Positions 49,203 through 57,972 of a stretch of 64,000 bases of DNA are shown here, in pieces. Source of the stretch: Hyphomicrobium sp. NDB2Meth4 (GTDB lineage Bacteria > Pseudomonadota > Alphaproteobacteria > Rhizobiales > Hyphomicrobiaceae); contig NZ_FPEJ01000001.1 of the NCBI RefSeq assembly GCF_900117445.1, positions 610,501 through 674,500 of the forward strand, in the 5' to 3' direction. Both the position numbers and the translations under genes were made by a program. Positions within the stretch are counted from its first letter, which is position 1. Each line of letters begins with the position of its first letter. The notes below the pieces were generated by a model, which worked only from the letters and a program-made list of their open reading frames with translations, searched no databases and was not told the origin of the DNA.

Positions 49203-49778
49203 TCACCCTTCGGGGCCCACCTTACCCCCGGTTTCGCGAGAGCGTGATCCATCGGCGGACGCTTTTGCCACCGGACCTCCCTCGCCCACTGGCCGATCCG
49301 GAAACCGCGCCATGGTGCGTACCCGGTCGTACATGACGATGGCCCCGGCCATGGCGACGTTGATGCAGAATTTCGTTGGGATGCGCACCACGTGCTCGCA
49401 CCGCGCCAGCAGTTCGTCCGACAGCGAACCCTGTTCCGGTCCCAGCACGTACGCGGCGCGCAACGGATGTCTAAAGCTCGGAAGATCGACTGCATTTTCA
49501 ACGAGTTCGATCCCGACGAGCTTGCACCCATTGGGCAGCGCCATGTCGTCGAGGCTCGCCCAGTTGTAGTGCGGCAGGTGCAGCTGGCTCTTCGACGTAT
49601 CCGCGAACGCCTCCAGCGCCCGGTACGTCGCCCCCACCGTAAATGTGAAGCTGGCACCGAACCCGTGCGCCGAGCGCATCAGGTTGCCGAGGTTCAACGA
49701 TTTGGACATGCGCTCCGCGCCGATCGCGAAGTAGCCGCGCGGCGTGGGCGGCCAGGTGCTCTGTTGTCTGTCGGTCAT
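49203..49778 (-). CDS. SpoU/TrmH family RNA methyltransferase
   Basis: A 191-residue SPOUT-fold methyltransferase. Motif 1 is SKSLNLGNLMRSAHGFGASF (N-x-G-x2-x-R), motif 2 is YVLGPEQGSLSDELL and motif 3 is RIPTKFCINVAMAGAIVMYD, with the knot-forming Asn. It methylates a ribose 2'-OH in tRNA or rRNA; the target site is not clear. A short charged tail follows. It is divergent from the quinone reductase gene. Confidence 0.92.
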   Translation of the reverse strand: MTDRQQSTWPPTPRGYFAIGAERMSKSLNLGNLMRSAHGFGASFTFTVGATYRALEAFADTSKSQLHLPHYNWASLDDMALPNGCKLVGIELVENAVDLPSFRHPLRAAYVLGPEQGSLSDELLARCEHVVRIPTKFCINVAMAGAIVMYDRVRTMARFPDRPVGEGGPVAKASADGSRSRETGGKVGPEG

Positions 49779-49884
49779 TTGGCTCTCGTGCCCGGCGGCC
49801 GCTTGCGGCGCGCTCCAGGGCGTGGTGGAAGGGCGTAGTCGATGGCGTTCTGGGCGAAATTACCCTGTTGGCGGGAGGTTTTAC

Positions 49885-50859
49885 ATGAAAGCAGCACTTT
49901 GCAAGAGCCTCGAGGGTCCCAGCGCGCTCGTCATCGACGACTTGGCTGTTTCGCAGCCAGGCCCCGGCGAGATTCTGATCGACGTTAAGGCTGCCGCACT
50001 CAACTATTTCGACACCCTCATCACGCGCGGAAAGTACCAGTCAAAGCCCGACCTGCCCTTCTCCCCCTCTGCCGAGATTGCCGGGACCGTTGCGGCGCTG
50101 GGCCCGGGTGTCACTGGCCTGACGGTTGGCGAGCGCGTCGCCGCCTACATCGGCTGGGGCGGCGCCCGCGAGAAAGTCATCGCCAAGGCCGAAGCCGTCA
50201 TCCCCATTCCTGACGGCGTCAGCGACGTCGTCGCCGCCGGCGTCTCGGTCACCTACGGCACGGCCATTCACGGCCTCAAGGATCGCGCCCGCTTGCAGCC
50301 GGGCGAGAGTATCGCCGTGCTGGGTGCCGCCGGCGGCGCCGGCCTTGCGGCGGTTGAGATCGCCAAGCTGATGGGCGCACGCGTCATCGCCGTTGCGTCC
50401 TCTCCCGAGAAGCTCGCCGTCACCAAAGCTCACGGCGCCGACGACGCGATCGATTACAGCGGCACCGACCTCAAGGATGCATTGCGCGCCCTCACCGATG
50501 GCAAGGGCGTCGACGTCGTCTACGATTGCGTTGGCGGCGCCTCATCGGAGCAAGCTTTGCGAGCAACCGCATGGCAAGGCCGCTTCCTCGTCGTCGGTTT
50601 CGCATCCGGCGACATTCCCAAGATCCCGCTCAATCTGTTGCTGCTGAAGGGCTGCGATGCGTTGGGCGTTTTCTGGGGCGAAGCAGTAAAGCGCGATCCA
50701 GCCGGCCACCGCGCCAACATGGTGCAGGTGCTCGATTGGGTCGCGAAAGGCCAGCTCAATCCGCGCATCCACGGCACCTTTGCGTTGGATGACATTCGCG
50801 ATGCGCTCGCCGTCATCGAGAAGCGGCAAGCCGTCGGCAAAGTCGTCCTGACGATTTAG
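49885..50859 (+). CDS. NADPH:quinone oxidoreductase family protein
   Basis: A 324-residue zinc-free medium-chain reductase. NADPH motif AVLGAAGGAGLAAVEIAKLM lies around residues 143-162. LNYFDTLITRGKYQSKPDLP and PFSPSAEIAGTVAALGPGVT are the QOR-type N-terminal segments, and YDCVGGASSEQALRATAWQG is the usual dimer-side segment. GGGAGG precedes the ATG. Physiological substrate unknown. Confidence 0.92.
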   Translation: MKAALCKSLEGPSALVIDDLAVSQPGPGEILIDVKAAALNYFDTLITRGKYQSKPDLPFSPSAEIAGTVAALGPGVTGLTVGERVAAYIGWGGAREKVIAKAEAVIPIPDGVSDVVAAGVSVTYGTAIHGLKDRARLQPGESIAVLGAAGGAGLAAVEIAKLMGARVIAVASSPEKLAVTKAHGADDAIDYSGTDLKDALRALTDGKGVDVVYDCVGGASSEQALRATAWQGRFLVVGFASGDIPKIPLNLLLLKGCDALGVFWGEAVKRDPAGHRANMVQVLDWVAKGQLNPRIHGTFALDDIRDALAVIEKRQAVGKVVLTI

Positions 50860-50949
50860 CCGCGCAAAGACACGCGCATTCAGACTTTATTTGCCATGTT
50901 GGGCCGATGCTACGTCCGTTGAGTTTAGTTGCGGAGCGTCAGCGTCGAG

Positions 50950-51618
50950 ATGCGTCAGTCGCGTGCCATGATGATTGCCCTCGGCGCGCTGGCCGCATCT
51001 GCTGCCGCGTACGAGCCGGCTTTCGCCGAGGGCTTCTTCTCCCGTCTGTTCGGTTGGGGCAATTCCCGCCCAGCCGAGCGCATGCCAGCGCCGACGTATA
51101 ACTTCGGCTACGGCGGACAGCGCTTCGACTACGGCTACGGCTATTCCGAGGATGGCTGGCCGCGCGACAACACGCGCTACCGGTCGCTGTGCGTGCGCAC
51201 ATGCGATGGCTTCTATTTCCCCATCGGCGACAATGTCGGCCGCGAGCGGCTCTACCAGGATGCGCGCACCTGCCAGGCGCGCTGCGATGGCGAAGCGCAG
51301 CTCTACTATTACCCGACCAACGGCGGCACCATCGAAACCATGGTCGACATGGCTGGCCGCCCCTACGCGCAGACGCCGACAGCATTCCTCTATCGTAAGA
51401 AACTGGTGGAGGGCTGCACCTGCAAACCCGCGCCTTGGTCTGCGGAAACGGCTGCCCGTCATCAGGGCTACAAGGATGATGATCGCGCGCTTGCCGAGAT
51501 GCGCAACTCTGAGCAGCGCTACGCCGGCCAGCCCGCCAGCGACATCGGCGGTTATCTGATGCGCGAGAACGACGGCCCGCAGCAGACTCCCTGGGACGGC
51601 GGCCTCCGCCGCTATTAG
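50950..51618 (+). CDS. Secreted DUF2865 family protein
   Basis: A 222-residue exported protein with a signal peptide (MMIALGALAASAAAYEPAFA). The DUF2865 core is YRSLCVRTCDGFYFPIGDNV, then CQARCDGEAQLYYYPTNGGT and TAFLYRKKLVEGCTC, with six conserved Cys. A Gly/Tyr-rich stretch precedes it. Family is typical of Hyphomicrobiales; function unknown. Start among clustered Met codons (50950, 50968) is uncertain. Confidence 0.88.
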   Translation: MRQSRAMMIALGALAASAAAYEPAFAEGFFSRLFGWGNSRPAERMPAPTYNFGYGGQRFDYGYGYSEDGWPRDNTRYRSLCVRTCDGFYFPIGDNVGRERLYQDARTCQARCDGEAQLYYYPTNGGTIETMVDMAGRPYAQTPTAFLYRKKLVEGCTCKPAPWSAETAARHQGYKDDDRALAEMRNSEQRYAGQPASDIGGYLMRENDGPQQTPWDGGLRRY

Positions 51619-51714
51619 AAGCCCCTCACCCTACCGATGCACGCCCAACGTCACCCCGACGGAGGTCGGGGTCCACGCTAGCGCCGGCTTGCTCTTCTGG
51701 TGAGCATGCATTCC

Positions 51715-51873
51715 TCTTGGCCGCGCAACGGCAAGGGCCCAAAGGGCCCCGCGCCCCGCCTCCGATCGTCCGAGCGTCTATCTGCGAGGACGTGAATCGG
51801 CGGCGCAAAAAAGCGCGGCTATCCACTCGCGCTGCGCTCACCGCAAAGCGAGCTTCTCGACGCCTGTGTCAGT
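51715..51873 (+). repeat. Intergenic mosaic element, copy 10
   Basis: Contains GGGCCC-AAA-GGGCCC, the left module (CGAGCGTCTATCTGCGAGGA, CGTGAATCGGCGGCGCAA), then AAGCGCGGCTATCCACTCGC and the right end AAGCGAGCTTCTCGACGCCT/GTGTCAG. It fills the convergent DUF2865/dnaQ gap. Confidence 0.8.
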
Positions 51874-51890
51874 CTAGAAAGAACAGAACT

Positions 51891-52607
51891 TCAACCAGCG
51901 TCGGCGACCATAAATTTCTTCCAGATCGCGTTCTCGCCCAGCGAGGCAACGAACTCTGCGTGCGCCTTTTCAAGGTCCACCGAGAGGCGAGGCAGCAGCG
52001 GGCTCGGCCGCTGTTGCGCGTTGCCACGCTGCAAGGTCGTGATCTCGCCACCCTGCGCATTCGACGATCCCATCGATAGCTCGACGAACGCCGCCTGCCG
52101 TGCGCCCAGCAGCTCGATATAGACTTCGGCCAGCAGCAGCGAGTCGACGAGCGCGCCGTGCTTGGTGCGCTTGGTATTGTCGATGCCGTAGCGTTTGCAC
52201 AAGGCATCGAGATTGTTCGGACCCGCGGGATGGCGCCGCTTTGCAAGCTGCAGCGTGCACGTGACGCGATCCATCGCGATCTGCCCGAGCGACAAGCGCC
52301 CCAGCTCGAAATTCAAAAAGCCGATGTCGAACGCCGCATTGTGGATGACGAGCCCATCCTCGGCGATGAACTCCAGGAACGAGTGCGCCACCTGCGCAAA
52401 CTTCGGCTTGTCACGCAGGAACTCCGTCGAGATCCCGTGCACGTTCTCGGCCTCTTTCGGCACGTCGCGCTCGGGATTGATGAAGCAGTGATACTCGCGG
52501 CCCGAAGGAATCCGGTTGATCAGCTCGATGCAGCCGATCTCGATCAGACGGTCTCCCTTGAGCGGGTCGAGACCAGTCGTTTCCGTATCGAGGATGATTT
52601 CGCGCAT
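51891..52607 (-). CDS. dnaQ: DNA polymerase III epsilon subunit (proofreading exonuclease)
   Basis: A 238-residue 3'-5' exonuclease of the replicative polymerase. ExoI is DTETTGLD (Asp7, Glu9), ExoII is HNAAFDIGFLN and ExoIII is HGALVDSLLLAEVY with the catalytic His and Asp. RLIEIGCIELINRIPSG and HVHGIS-like NVHGISTEFLRDKP are typical. It is the last gene of the maf-aroE-coaE-dnaQ group, 32 bases after coaE. Confidence 0.96.
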   Translation of the reverse strand: MREIILDTETTGLDPLKGDRLIEIGCIELINRIPSGREYHCFINPERDVPKEAENVHGISTEFLRDKPKFAQVAHSFLEFIAEDGLVIHNAAFDIGFLNFELGRLSLGQIAMDRVTCTLQLAKRRHPAGPNNLDALCKRYGIDNTKRTKHGALVDSLLLAEVYIELLGARQAAFVELSMGSSNAQGGEITTLQRGNAQQRPSPLLPRLSVDLEKAHAEFVASLGENAIWKKFMVADAG

Positions 52608-52639
52608 TCTATTTTGACGCCGCGATTCGGCTCGTCCGG

Positions 52640-53257
52640 TCAAGCCCACTCGCGGGCATAAGCCTCACCCGACCACGTTTCCAGCTCGGCGAGGATCTTG
52701 TCGAGGTGCGCCTCGCTTGCCGCCGTCCCGCTGCCCGTGTCGACGACGAAATCGGCCCGCGCGCGCTTCTCGGCATCCGGCATCTGCCGCGCCAGCAGCC
52801 CGTCCAGCTTCTCTTTCGTCATGCCGACGCGATTGAGCAACCGCTCGCGCTGGATCTCGGCCGGGGCGGAAAGCACGATCACCACGTCGACCAGCTTGTT
52901 CGCGTTGGTTTCAAAGAGCAGCGGAATCTCGAGGACAGCGATCTGCGTGCCCCGCCGCGCCTCGGCGCGCAGGAACGATCGCTCCGACTCCCGCACCATC
53001 GGGTGCACGATTGCTTCCAGCTCGCGCAGACGTTCCGGATGCGAGATGATCGCCGTACTCAACCGTGTGCGATCGACACCCGCCTGCGTTGTCGTTCCCG
53101 GAAAGGCCCGCTCGATCCGTTCCACCGCTTTTCCACTGGCATAGAGGCGGTGCACCTCCGCGTCGGCATCGAACACGGGCACGCCCCGCAAGCGCAGGAA
53201 AGCTGCGGCTGTGGACTTCCCCATGCCAATCGAGCCAGTGAGCCCCACGATCAGCAT
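52640..53257 (-). CDS. coaE: Dephospho-CoA kinase
   Basis: Last step of CoA synthesis, phosphorylating the 3'-OH of dephospho-CoA. P-loop GSIGMGKST is at about residues 8-16 and FDADAEVHRLYASGKAVERI carries the conserved Asp. HPMVRE and LEIPLLFETN are family segments. Its start overlaps the aroE stop by 7 bases. Length is 205 aa, normal. Confidence 0.96.
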   Translation of the reverse strand: MLIVGLTGSIGMGKSTAAAFLRLRGVPVFDADAEVHRLYASGKAVERIERAFPGTTTQAGVDRTRLSTAIISHPERLRELEAIVHPMVRESERSFLRAEARRGTQIAVLEIPLLFETNANKLVDVVIVLSAPAEIQRERLLNRVGMTKEKLDGLLARQMPDAEKRARADFVVDTGSGTAASEAHLDKILAELETWSGEAYAREWA

Positions 53258-54087
53258 TTTTTCCCCTCGACGTCGGCGATGAGAATTGCGCGCAGTTCGT
53301 CAGTCACCTGTGGGCGCACGCCGAACCATTTCTCGAACCCAGGCACAGCCTGATAGAGCAGCATCCCCAACCCATCCACGGTGCGCAAGCCCTCCTTCCG
53401 CGCTTCGGCGAGCAGCTCGGTTTCGAGCGGCACATAGACGATGTCGGCGACGACGCAATCCGGATTGAAGCCGGCAAAGTCCATTCCCAGCGTACCCGCG
53501 CCCTTGAGACCTGCCGCAGTCGTGTTGACCAGCACGCAAGCCTCGCGCGATGCCTCGCTGCGCGCGTCCCAGTCGAACACCTTCACCCGCGGACCGAACG
53601 TTTCGGCGAGCACCTCCGCCCGCTGCCGCGTCCTGTTGAAAATGCGCACCTCGTCCACGCCGGCTTCGAGCACCCCGTGCACGATGGCCCGCGCCGCGCC
53701 GCCCGCGCCCAGCACACAAGCCGGCCCATCATGCGCTTTCCAGGCCGGAGCCGCATGGTCGAGGTTTGTCATGAAGCCGTATGTGTCGGTGTTGGCAGCG
53801 TGCAGCTTTCCACCTTCCAGCCACAAGGTATTCGCCGCTTGCACCGCGCGCGCCGAGGCCTCGCGCTCGTCGGCTATCGCGTAGGCCAGCTCCTTGTGCG
53901 GCACCGTCACGTTGCAGCCAACGAAGCCGCGCCTGTCCAGCGAGCGCAAAAAGTCTGCGACCTCGTCCGGCCGCACCGCCTCTTTGATATAGCTGCCATC
54001 GATGCCGTACTTCATCAGCCAATAGCCGTGAATGATCGGCGAGCGCGAATGCTCGATAGGCCAACCGATGACGCAGGCACGTTTCAT
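53251..54087 (-). CDS. aroE: Shikimate dehydrogenase (NADP)
   Basis: Reduces 3-dehydroshikimate in aromatic amino acid synthesis. Shikimate-binding HSRSPIIH lies at about residues 13-20, the catalytic Lys is Lys65 in GCNVTVPHKE and the NADP motif is LGAGGAARAI near residue 126-135. YQAVPGFEKWFGVRP ends the protein in the standard way. Its start overlaps the maf stop by 4 bases. Confidence 0.96.
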   Translation of the reverse strand: MKRACVIGWPIEHSRSPIIHGYWLMKYGIDGSYIKEAVRPDEVADFLRSLDRRGFVGCNVTVPHKELAYAIADEREASARAVQAANTLWLEGGKLHAANTDTYGFMTNLDHAAPAWKAHDGPACVLGAGGAARAIVHGVLEAGVDEVRIFNRTRQRAEVLAETFGPRVKVFDWDARSEASREACVLVNTTAAGLKGAGTLGMDFAGFNPDCVVADIVYVPLETELLAEARKEGLRTVDGLGMLLYQAVPGFEKWFGVRPQVTDELRAILIADVEGKKC

Positions 54088-54698
54088 GTCGACAAGATCC
54101 CGCGCCAGCGCAGTTCGGTCATCACCGGAAGCAGCGGCATGCCGAGAATCGTGAAATAGTCGCCCTCGATCACTTCAAAGAGCTGGATGCCCAGCCCTTC
54201 CAGTTCATAGGCGCCCACCGTCTGCGTCACGCGGTCGGCCGCACGGTTCAGGTAGTCATCGAGGAAACCGTCTGAGAAATCCCGCATCGTCAGCTTCGCT
54301 GTGCCAACGTGCGTGAAGCTCACATTGCCGTCCTCGGCGAACACCACCGCGGAGTGCAACTCGTGCGTCCGCCCGCGCAACCGCTGCAACGCCTCGCGCG
54401 CAGCTTCGATATTCGGTGCCTTGCTCAGCAATTCACCGTCGAGCGCCAGCACCTGATCGGCACCGATGACGACGCACCCGGCGCGCTTGCCGCTCACGTC
54501 CTCCGCCTTCGCAATCGCCAGCTTCTCCGCGATCTTTTCCGGCGCGATATGCTTGTCCTCTGCGAATAGCTGCGCGCGAATTGCCGGCTCGTCGACATCC
54601 GCGGCCTGCACTGTGAACGGCACGCCCGCTGCGGCCAGCATTTCCCGCCGCGCCCGGCTTCCTGACGCCAGAACAATCTCCCGCACACCCGAGCTCAT
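54084..54698 (-). CDS. maf: Maf-like nucleoside triphosphate pyrophosphatase
   Basis: A 204-residue Maf/YhdE-YceF family pyrophosphatase that removes modified NTPs. ASGSRARREMLAAAGVPFTV and VIGADQVLALDG are the signature segments, and TVGAYELEGLGIQLFEVIEG is typical of the C-terminal half. The ATG at 54698 is chosen for its GGAAGG ribosome binding site; an ATG seven codons upstream is possible. First gene of the overlapping maf-aroE-coaE-dnaQ run. Confidence 0.95.
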   Translation of the reverse strand: MSSGVREIVLASGSRARREMLAAAGVPFTVQAADVDEPAIRAQLFAEDKHIAPEKIAEKLAIAKAEDVSGKRAGCVVIGADQVLALDGELLSKAPNIEAAREALQRLRGRTHELHSAVVFAEDGNVSFTHVGTAKLTMRDFSDGFLDDYLNRAADRVTQTVGAYELEGLGIQLFEVIEGDYFTILGMPLLPVMTELRWRGILST

Positions 54699-54726
54699 GT
54701 TGCCTTCCACGCTTGTCACGCCTCTT

Positions 54727-54830
54727 CGCCGCGAAGCGGCAAGGGCCCAACGGGCCCCGCGCCCTTGGCGCGGCCATCCACCCGTTCAACATCGCCGCAC
54801 AAATGCCTCTCTCCACTTGCGTCACCGCAA
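54727..54830 (+). repeat. Intergenic mosaic element, copy 11
   Basis: Well-preserved hairpin series GCCGC-GAA-GCGGC, GGGCCC-AAC-GGGCCC and GCGCC-CTT-GGCGC, then the right end AAATGCCTCTCTCCACTTGC/GTCACC, about 15 bases from the ppsR stop. It separates ppsR from maf on the minus strand. Confidence 0.8.
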
Positions 54831-54843
54831 ATCTAAAGAGTCT

Positions 54844-55713
54844 TCAACCATCACTGACGTTCTTTGCTTCTTCCTTAGCCGCATCGCGATCGTGCAGCAG
54901 CTTCAGGATTTGGGCCGCCGACTCCTCCACCGACCGCCGCGTCACGTCGATCACCGGCCACCCGTTCTGCGCACACACCTTGCGTGAATAGGCAATTTCC
55001 GCGTTGATGCGGTCGCGATCGACGTAATCGCCGAGGTTGCGGTCGGCCAATAGCATCGCCCGATGCCGCCGCACTTCAGCGATGCGATCCGGGCTCGCAA
55101 TCAGGCACACGACGAAAGCGCTATGTGGCTTCGTCAGCTTTTCGGGCAGCGGTATGGACGGCACCAGCGGCACGTTGGCCGTCTTGTATCCGCGCTGGGC
55201 GAGATAAATGCAGGTCGGCGTCTTCGATGTCCGCGATATCCCGAGCACAATGATATCGGCGTCATTGAGATCGTTGGGCAGGTGCCCGTCATCGTGCGCC
55301 ATCGTGAAGTTCAGGGCATCGATGCGCCGGAAATAGTCGGCATCGAGCACATGCTGGCCGGCCACCGTCGGTGTCCGCGGCGCTCCCAAATAGCTCTCCA
55401 GCACTTGCATGATCGGCTGCAGAACGGCGAGGCAGGGAATCTTCAGTTCGCTGCAGCGCTTCTCCAACTCCTCGGAAAGCTCATGATTGGTGATCGTATA
55501 GAGCACGATCCCCGGAGCCTGCTCGATCTCTTGCAAAACGCGCTTCATCTGCCGCGCAGTTCTGACGAGCGGATGCACGTGCTCGATCGGACGCACCAGC
55601 GCGTACTGCACCGATGCCGCCTTAGCGATTGTGGTGAGCGTCTCGCCCGTCGAATCCGACACGAGATGCAGGTGAAAGAAACTCGGCAAATCGCTTGCCA
55701 TGACCCTCGCCAT
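54844..55713 (-). CDS. ppsR: Bifunctional kinase/pyrophosphorylase of the DUF299 family (PpsR/PDRP type)
   Basis: A 289-residue regulator that phosphorylates and dephosphorylates PEP synthetase or pyruvate phosphate dikinase with ADP. Start FHLHLVSDSTGETLTTIAKA and the P-loop-like LGISRTSKTPTCIYLAQRG, then YKTANVPLVPSIPLP, are diagnostic. ATG at 55701 is an alternative. This is the RP001-type gene that flanks hemE and the origin in Caulobacter and Rickettsia. No ppsA or ppdK gene is in the window. Confidence 0.94.
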   Translation of the reverse strand: MARVMASDLPSFFHLHLVSDSTGETLTTIAKAASVQYALVRPIEHVHPLVRTARQMKRVLQEIEQAPGIVLYTITNHELSEELEKRCSELKIPCLAVLQPIMQVLESYLGAPRTPTVAGQHVLDADYFRRIDALNFTMAHDDGHLPNDLNDADIIVLGISRTSKTPTCIYLAQRGYKTANVPLVPSIPLPEKLTKPHSAFVVCLIASPDRIAEVRRHRAMLLADRNLGDYVDRDRINAEIAYSRKVCAQNGWPVIDVTRRSVEESAAQILKLLHDRDAAKEEAKNVSDG

Positions 55714-56136
55714 ATCAGCGGGATGGAATGTTGATAACCGCCCTAGTTATCCAGAGAGGCACTGCAACCCGCCGGCTTGATGCCAGAGCCCCGTCATTTC
55801 GTCCACGACACTCCCCACATTCTCCCAATCCGGGACTGTCCAACAGGGAGTACGCCTCTCCATGAGGATTGGAGTGTTCTTGGCCCCTCGTCCAGCACCT
55901 CTCAACATGTCCGCCGTAGCAGTTGCAGCGGCCCAACATGCCCTAGAGCGTTGTTTGGACAGTCCATAAATCGCTCTAGTGGCTCTGGACCTTTCGAACC
56001 ACCAGATCAGCAACCGCTCGTCTACCCCTGTGCGCGACCTTCGGATTAGGCTAGGACAAACTGCTAATCCTCAGAACCCCCTGGGGTAAGAGAAGTAAAA
56101 ATAAAAGTCTAAGATTCTAGATTGGTTTAAGTACAG
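55714..56136. other. Putative chromosomal replication origin (oriC)
   Basis: A 423-base gap between ppsR (minus) and hemE (plus), the known origin context of alphaproteobacteria. Two DnaA-box-like 9-mers face each other: TGTTGATAA at 55729 (complement TTATCAACA, one mismatch to TTATCCACA) and TTATCCAGA at 55747 (one mismatch). A concentric palindrome lies at 55943-55979. The hemE side ends with an AT-rich stretch (about 56091-56133) that could be the unwinding element. The rest is of average composition. The call rests on gene order plus these signals; no GC-skew calculation was possible here. Confidence 0.72.
55943..55979. repeat. Concentric palindrome CTAGAGCG...GGACAGTCC...CGCTCTAG
   Basis: An outer perfect 8-bp inverted repeat (CTAGAGCG / CGCTCTAG) is exactly centred on an inner GGAC-A-GTCC. 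A second inner-type core GGAC-T-GTCC occurs at 55833-55841. The intervening bases pair partly, so the whole 37 bases are an imperfect palindrome. Confidence 0.75.
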
Positions 56137-57213
56137 ATGGGTGCACCCGCACAGGCTTCGGCCAAATCCCTTCCCAAGCGCAAGCTGCTGGAGGTCCTTT
56201 TCGGCGAAGCCTGCTGGCCACCGCCGATCTGGCTCATGCGCCAAGCTGGACGCTACCTGCCGGAGTACCGCCAAGTGCGCGCCTCCGTCGGCGGCTTCCT
56301 CGACCTGTGCTACACGCCGGCCCTTGCCGCTGAAGTCACCCTGCAGCCGATCCGCCGCTATGGCTTCGACGCGGCGATCCTGTTCTCCGACATCCTCGTC
56401 GTCCCCGACGCGCTTGGCCAGGGCGTCCGCTTCGTCGAGGGCGAAGGCCCGCGCCTCGATCCGATCACCGACGCCGCCGGTCTCGCCCGCCTGAACCCCG
56501 GCGCCACGGGCGAAAAATTCTCCCGCGTCTACGAAACCGTCCAGCGCCTGCGCCAAGATCTGCCGCCCGAAGTGGCGCTGATCGGATTTTGCGGCGCCCC
56601 GTGGACCGTGGCGACCTACATGGTCGGTGGCCAGGGTTCATCCGACCAGGCCGCCGCCCGCACCCTCGCCTACCGCGATCGCGCAACCTTCACGCAGCTG
56701 ATCGACATCGTCACCGAGACCTCGATCGAATATCTCGACGGCCAGGTGCGCGCCGGTGCCGACTGCCTGCAGATCTTCGACAGCTGGGCCGGCAACCTCC
56801 CGGATGGGGAATTCGATGATTGGGTGGTGGCGCCGACCCGTAGAATCGCCGCAGAGCTGAGACGCCGCCACCCGCAGGTGCCGATCATCGGTTTTCCGCG
56901 TGGGGCAGGCAGCAACGCAGAACGCTACGCGCACGAAACGCGCGTCGAGGGACTTGGATGCGACACGGCCATGCCGTTGCGACAGATGCAGGAGCTTGCG
57001 CAGAGAGCGGGCGTTGCCGTGCAGGGCAACCTCGATCCGCTGTTACTGGCCGCCGGCGGTCCCATGCTCGATGCGCGCATCGATGCAACGATCGACGCGC
57101 TTCGCGGATCACCGTTCATCTTCAACCTCGGACACGGCATCATTCCGCAGACCCCGCCCGAGCACGTCGCCCAGCTGGTCGAGCGCGTTCGCTCCTCAAA
57201 GCCGGACGTCTGA
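56137..57213 (+). CDS. hemE: Uroporphyrinogen decarboxylase
   Basis: Decarboxylates uroporphyrinogen III to coproporphyrinogen III in haem synthesis. The conserved IWLMRQAGRYLPEYR lies at about residues 31-45, FSDILVVPDALG holds the catalytic Asp region, and FCGAPWTVATYM, QIFDSWAG and GNLDP are family segments. Length 358 aa is normal. It flanks the putative origin and is followed 3 bases later by hemJ. Confidence 0.96.
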   Translation: MGAPAQASAKSLPKRKLLEVLFGEACWPPPIWLMRQAGRYLPEYRQVRASVGGFLDLCYTPALAAEVTLQPIRRYGFDAAILFSDILVVPDALGQGVRFVEGEGPRLDPITDAAGLARLNPGATGEKFSRVYETVQRLRQDLPPEVALIGFCGAPWTVATYMVGGQGSSDQAAARTLAYRDRATFTQLIDIVTETSIEYLDGQVRAGADCLQIFDSWAGNLPDGEFDDWVVAPTRRIAAELRRRHPQVPIIGFPRGAGSNAERYAHETRVEGLGCDTAMPLRQMQELAQRAGVAVQGNLDPLLLAAGGPMLDARIDATIDALRGSPFIFNLGHGIIPQTPPEHVAQLVERVRSSKPDV

Positions 57214-57216
57214 ACC

Positions 57217-57747
57217 ATGGCCGATCTGCCGCCGCACAGCGCCTCACCAGCGAAACGCGCAGCGGTCGCGCTGGCGATCACGGTAGGTTTGCTCGTGGCG
57301 GGCTGGCTCATCTTTGGAGATGCCGCCTACCTGTGGATCAAGGCCGCGCACATCATCGCCGTCATCGCCTGGATGGCGGGCATGTTGTATCTGCCGCGAC
57401 TGTTCATTTATCACTGCGAGGCGCCAAAGGGCTCTGCCCAATCCGAGACCTTCAAGGTCATGGAGCACCGGCTACTCACCGTCATCATCAACCCGGCCAT
57501 GGTGCTCACTTGGGTGCTCGGGCTTTGGCTCGCCTGGCAGGGGGCCTTCTTCTCCGACGGCTGGATGCACGCCAAGCTGGCACTCGTACTCGCCATGTCC
57601 GGCGTGCACGGATTTTTCTCAGCCTCTGTCCGTCGTTTCGCCGCCGATGCCAACACCACCTCCCAGCGCGCCTGGCGCATGTGGAACGAGGTGCCGACGG
57701 TCCTCATGATCGTCATCGTGCTTCTTGTTGTGGTGAAGCCGTTCTGA
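57217..57747 (+). CDS. hemJ: Protoporphyrinogen oxidase HemJ
   Basis: A 176-residue membrane protein with four hydrophobic segments that oxidises protoporphyrinogen IX. HemJ landmarks are AAHIIAVIAWMAGMLYLPRL, FIYH, KVMEHRLLTVIINPAMVLTW and WMHAKLALVLAMSGVHGF with the conserved His residues. The N-terminus has a polar lead of about 15 residues. It follows hemE by 3 bases, so the two haem genes are co-transcribed. Confidence 0.94.
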   Translation: MADLPPHSASPAKRAAVALAITVGLLVAGWLIFGDAAYLWIKAAHIIAVIAWMAGMLYLPRLFIYHCEAPKGSAQSETFKVMEHRLLTVIINPAMVLTWVLGLWLAWQGAFFSDGWMHAKLALVLAMSGVHGFFSASVRRFAADANTTSQRAWRMWNEVPTVLMIVIVLLVVVKPF

Positions 57748-57843
57748 CTTAAATCTTGACCTAATAGCTTTTCTCTGGCTTTTCGATCTGCTATAAGCCT
57801 TGCTAATTCCACATCGACTCGGGGCCGCTCAGGCCTATGAGTT

Positions 57844-57972
57844 GGTCGCCAAGGCCCCACCTCAAGGGGTAAGGCCGACCGCCTCGTGGCTTTGCCACGA
57901 CTTACGAAACCCCCCACCTTCCGGCCACGGCCTCTTTCACATCCCGCCTCATCCGCCGTGGCCCTCCGGAGC
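57844..57972 (+). promoter_or_regulatory. Structured 5' leader of rho
   Basis: Three stems precede the rho ATG: GGTCG/CGACC (57844/57876) enclosing CCCC/GGGG, TCGTGGC-TTT-GCCACGA at 57884-57900, and a 9-bp GGCCACGGC / GCCGTGGCC at 57923-57963. The last ends just before the GGAG ribosome binding site, and TCCGG at 57920 could instead pair with CCGGA over that site. This could support autoregulation of rho, which is known in other bacteria by a Rho-dependent leader. Function inferred. Confidence 0.5.

Noticed and set aside
57750-57800. TTGACC and TATAAG upstream of rho as a sigma-70 promoter
   Set aside because: The spacing is about 30 bases, far from the usual 16-18, so the pair cannot be called.
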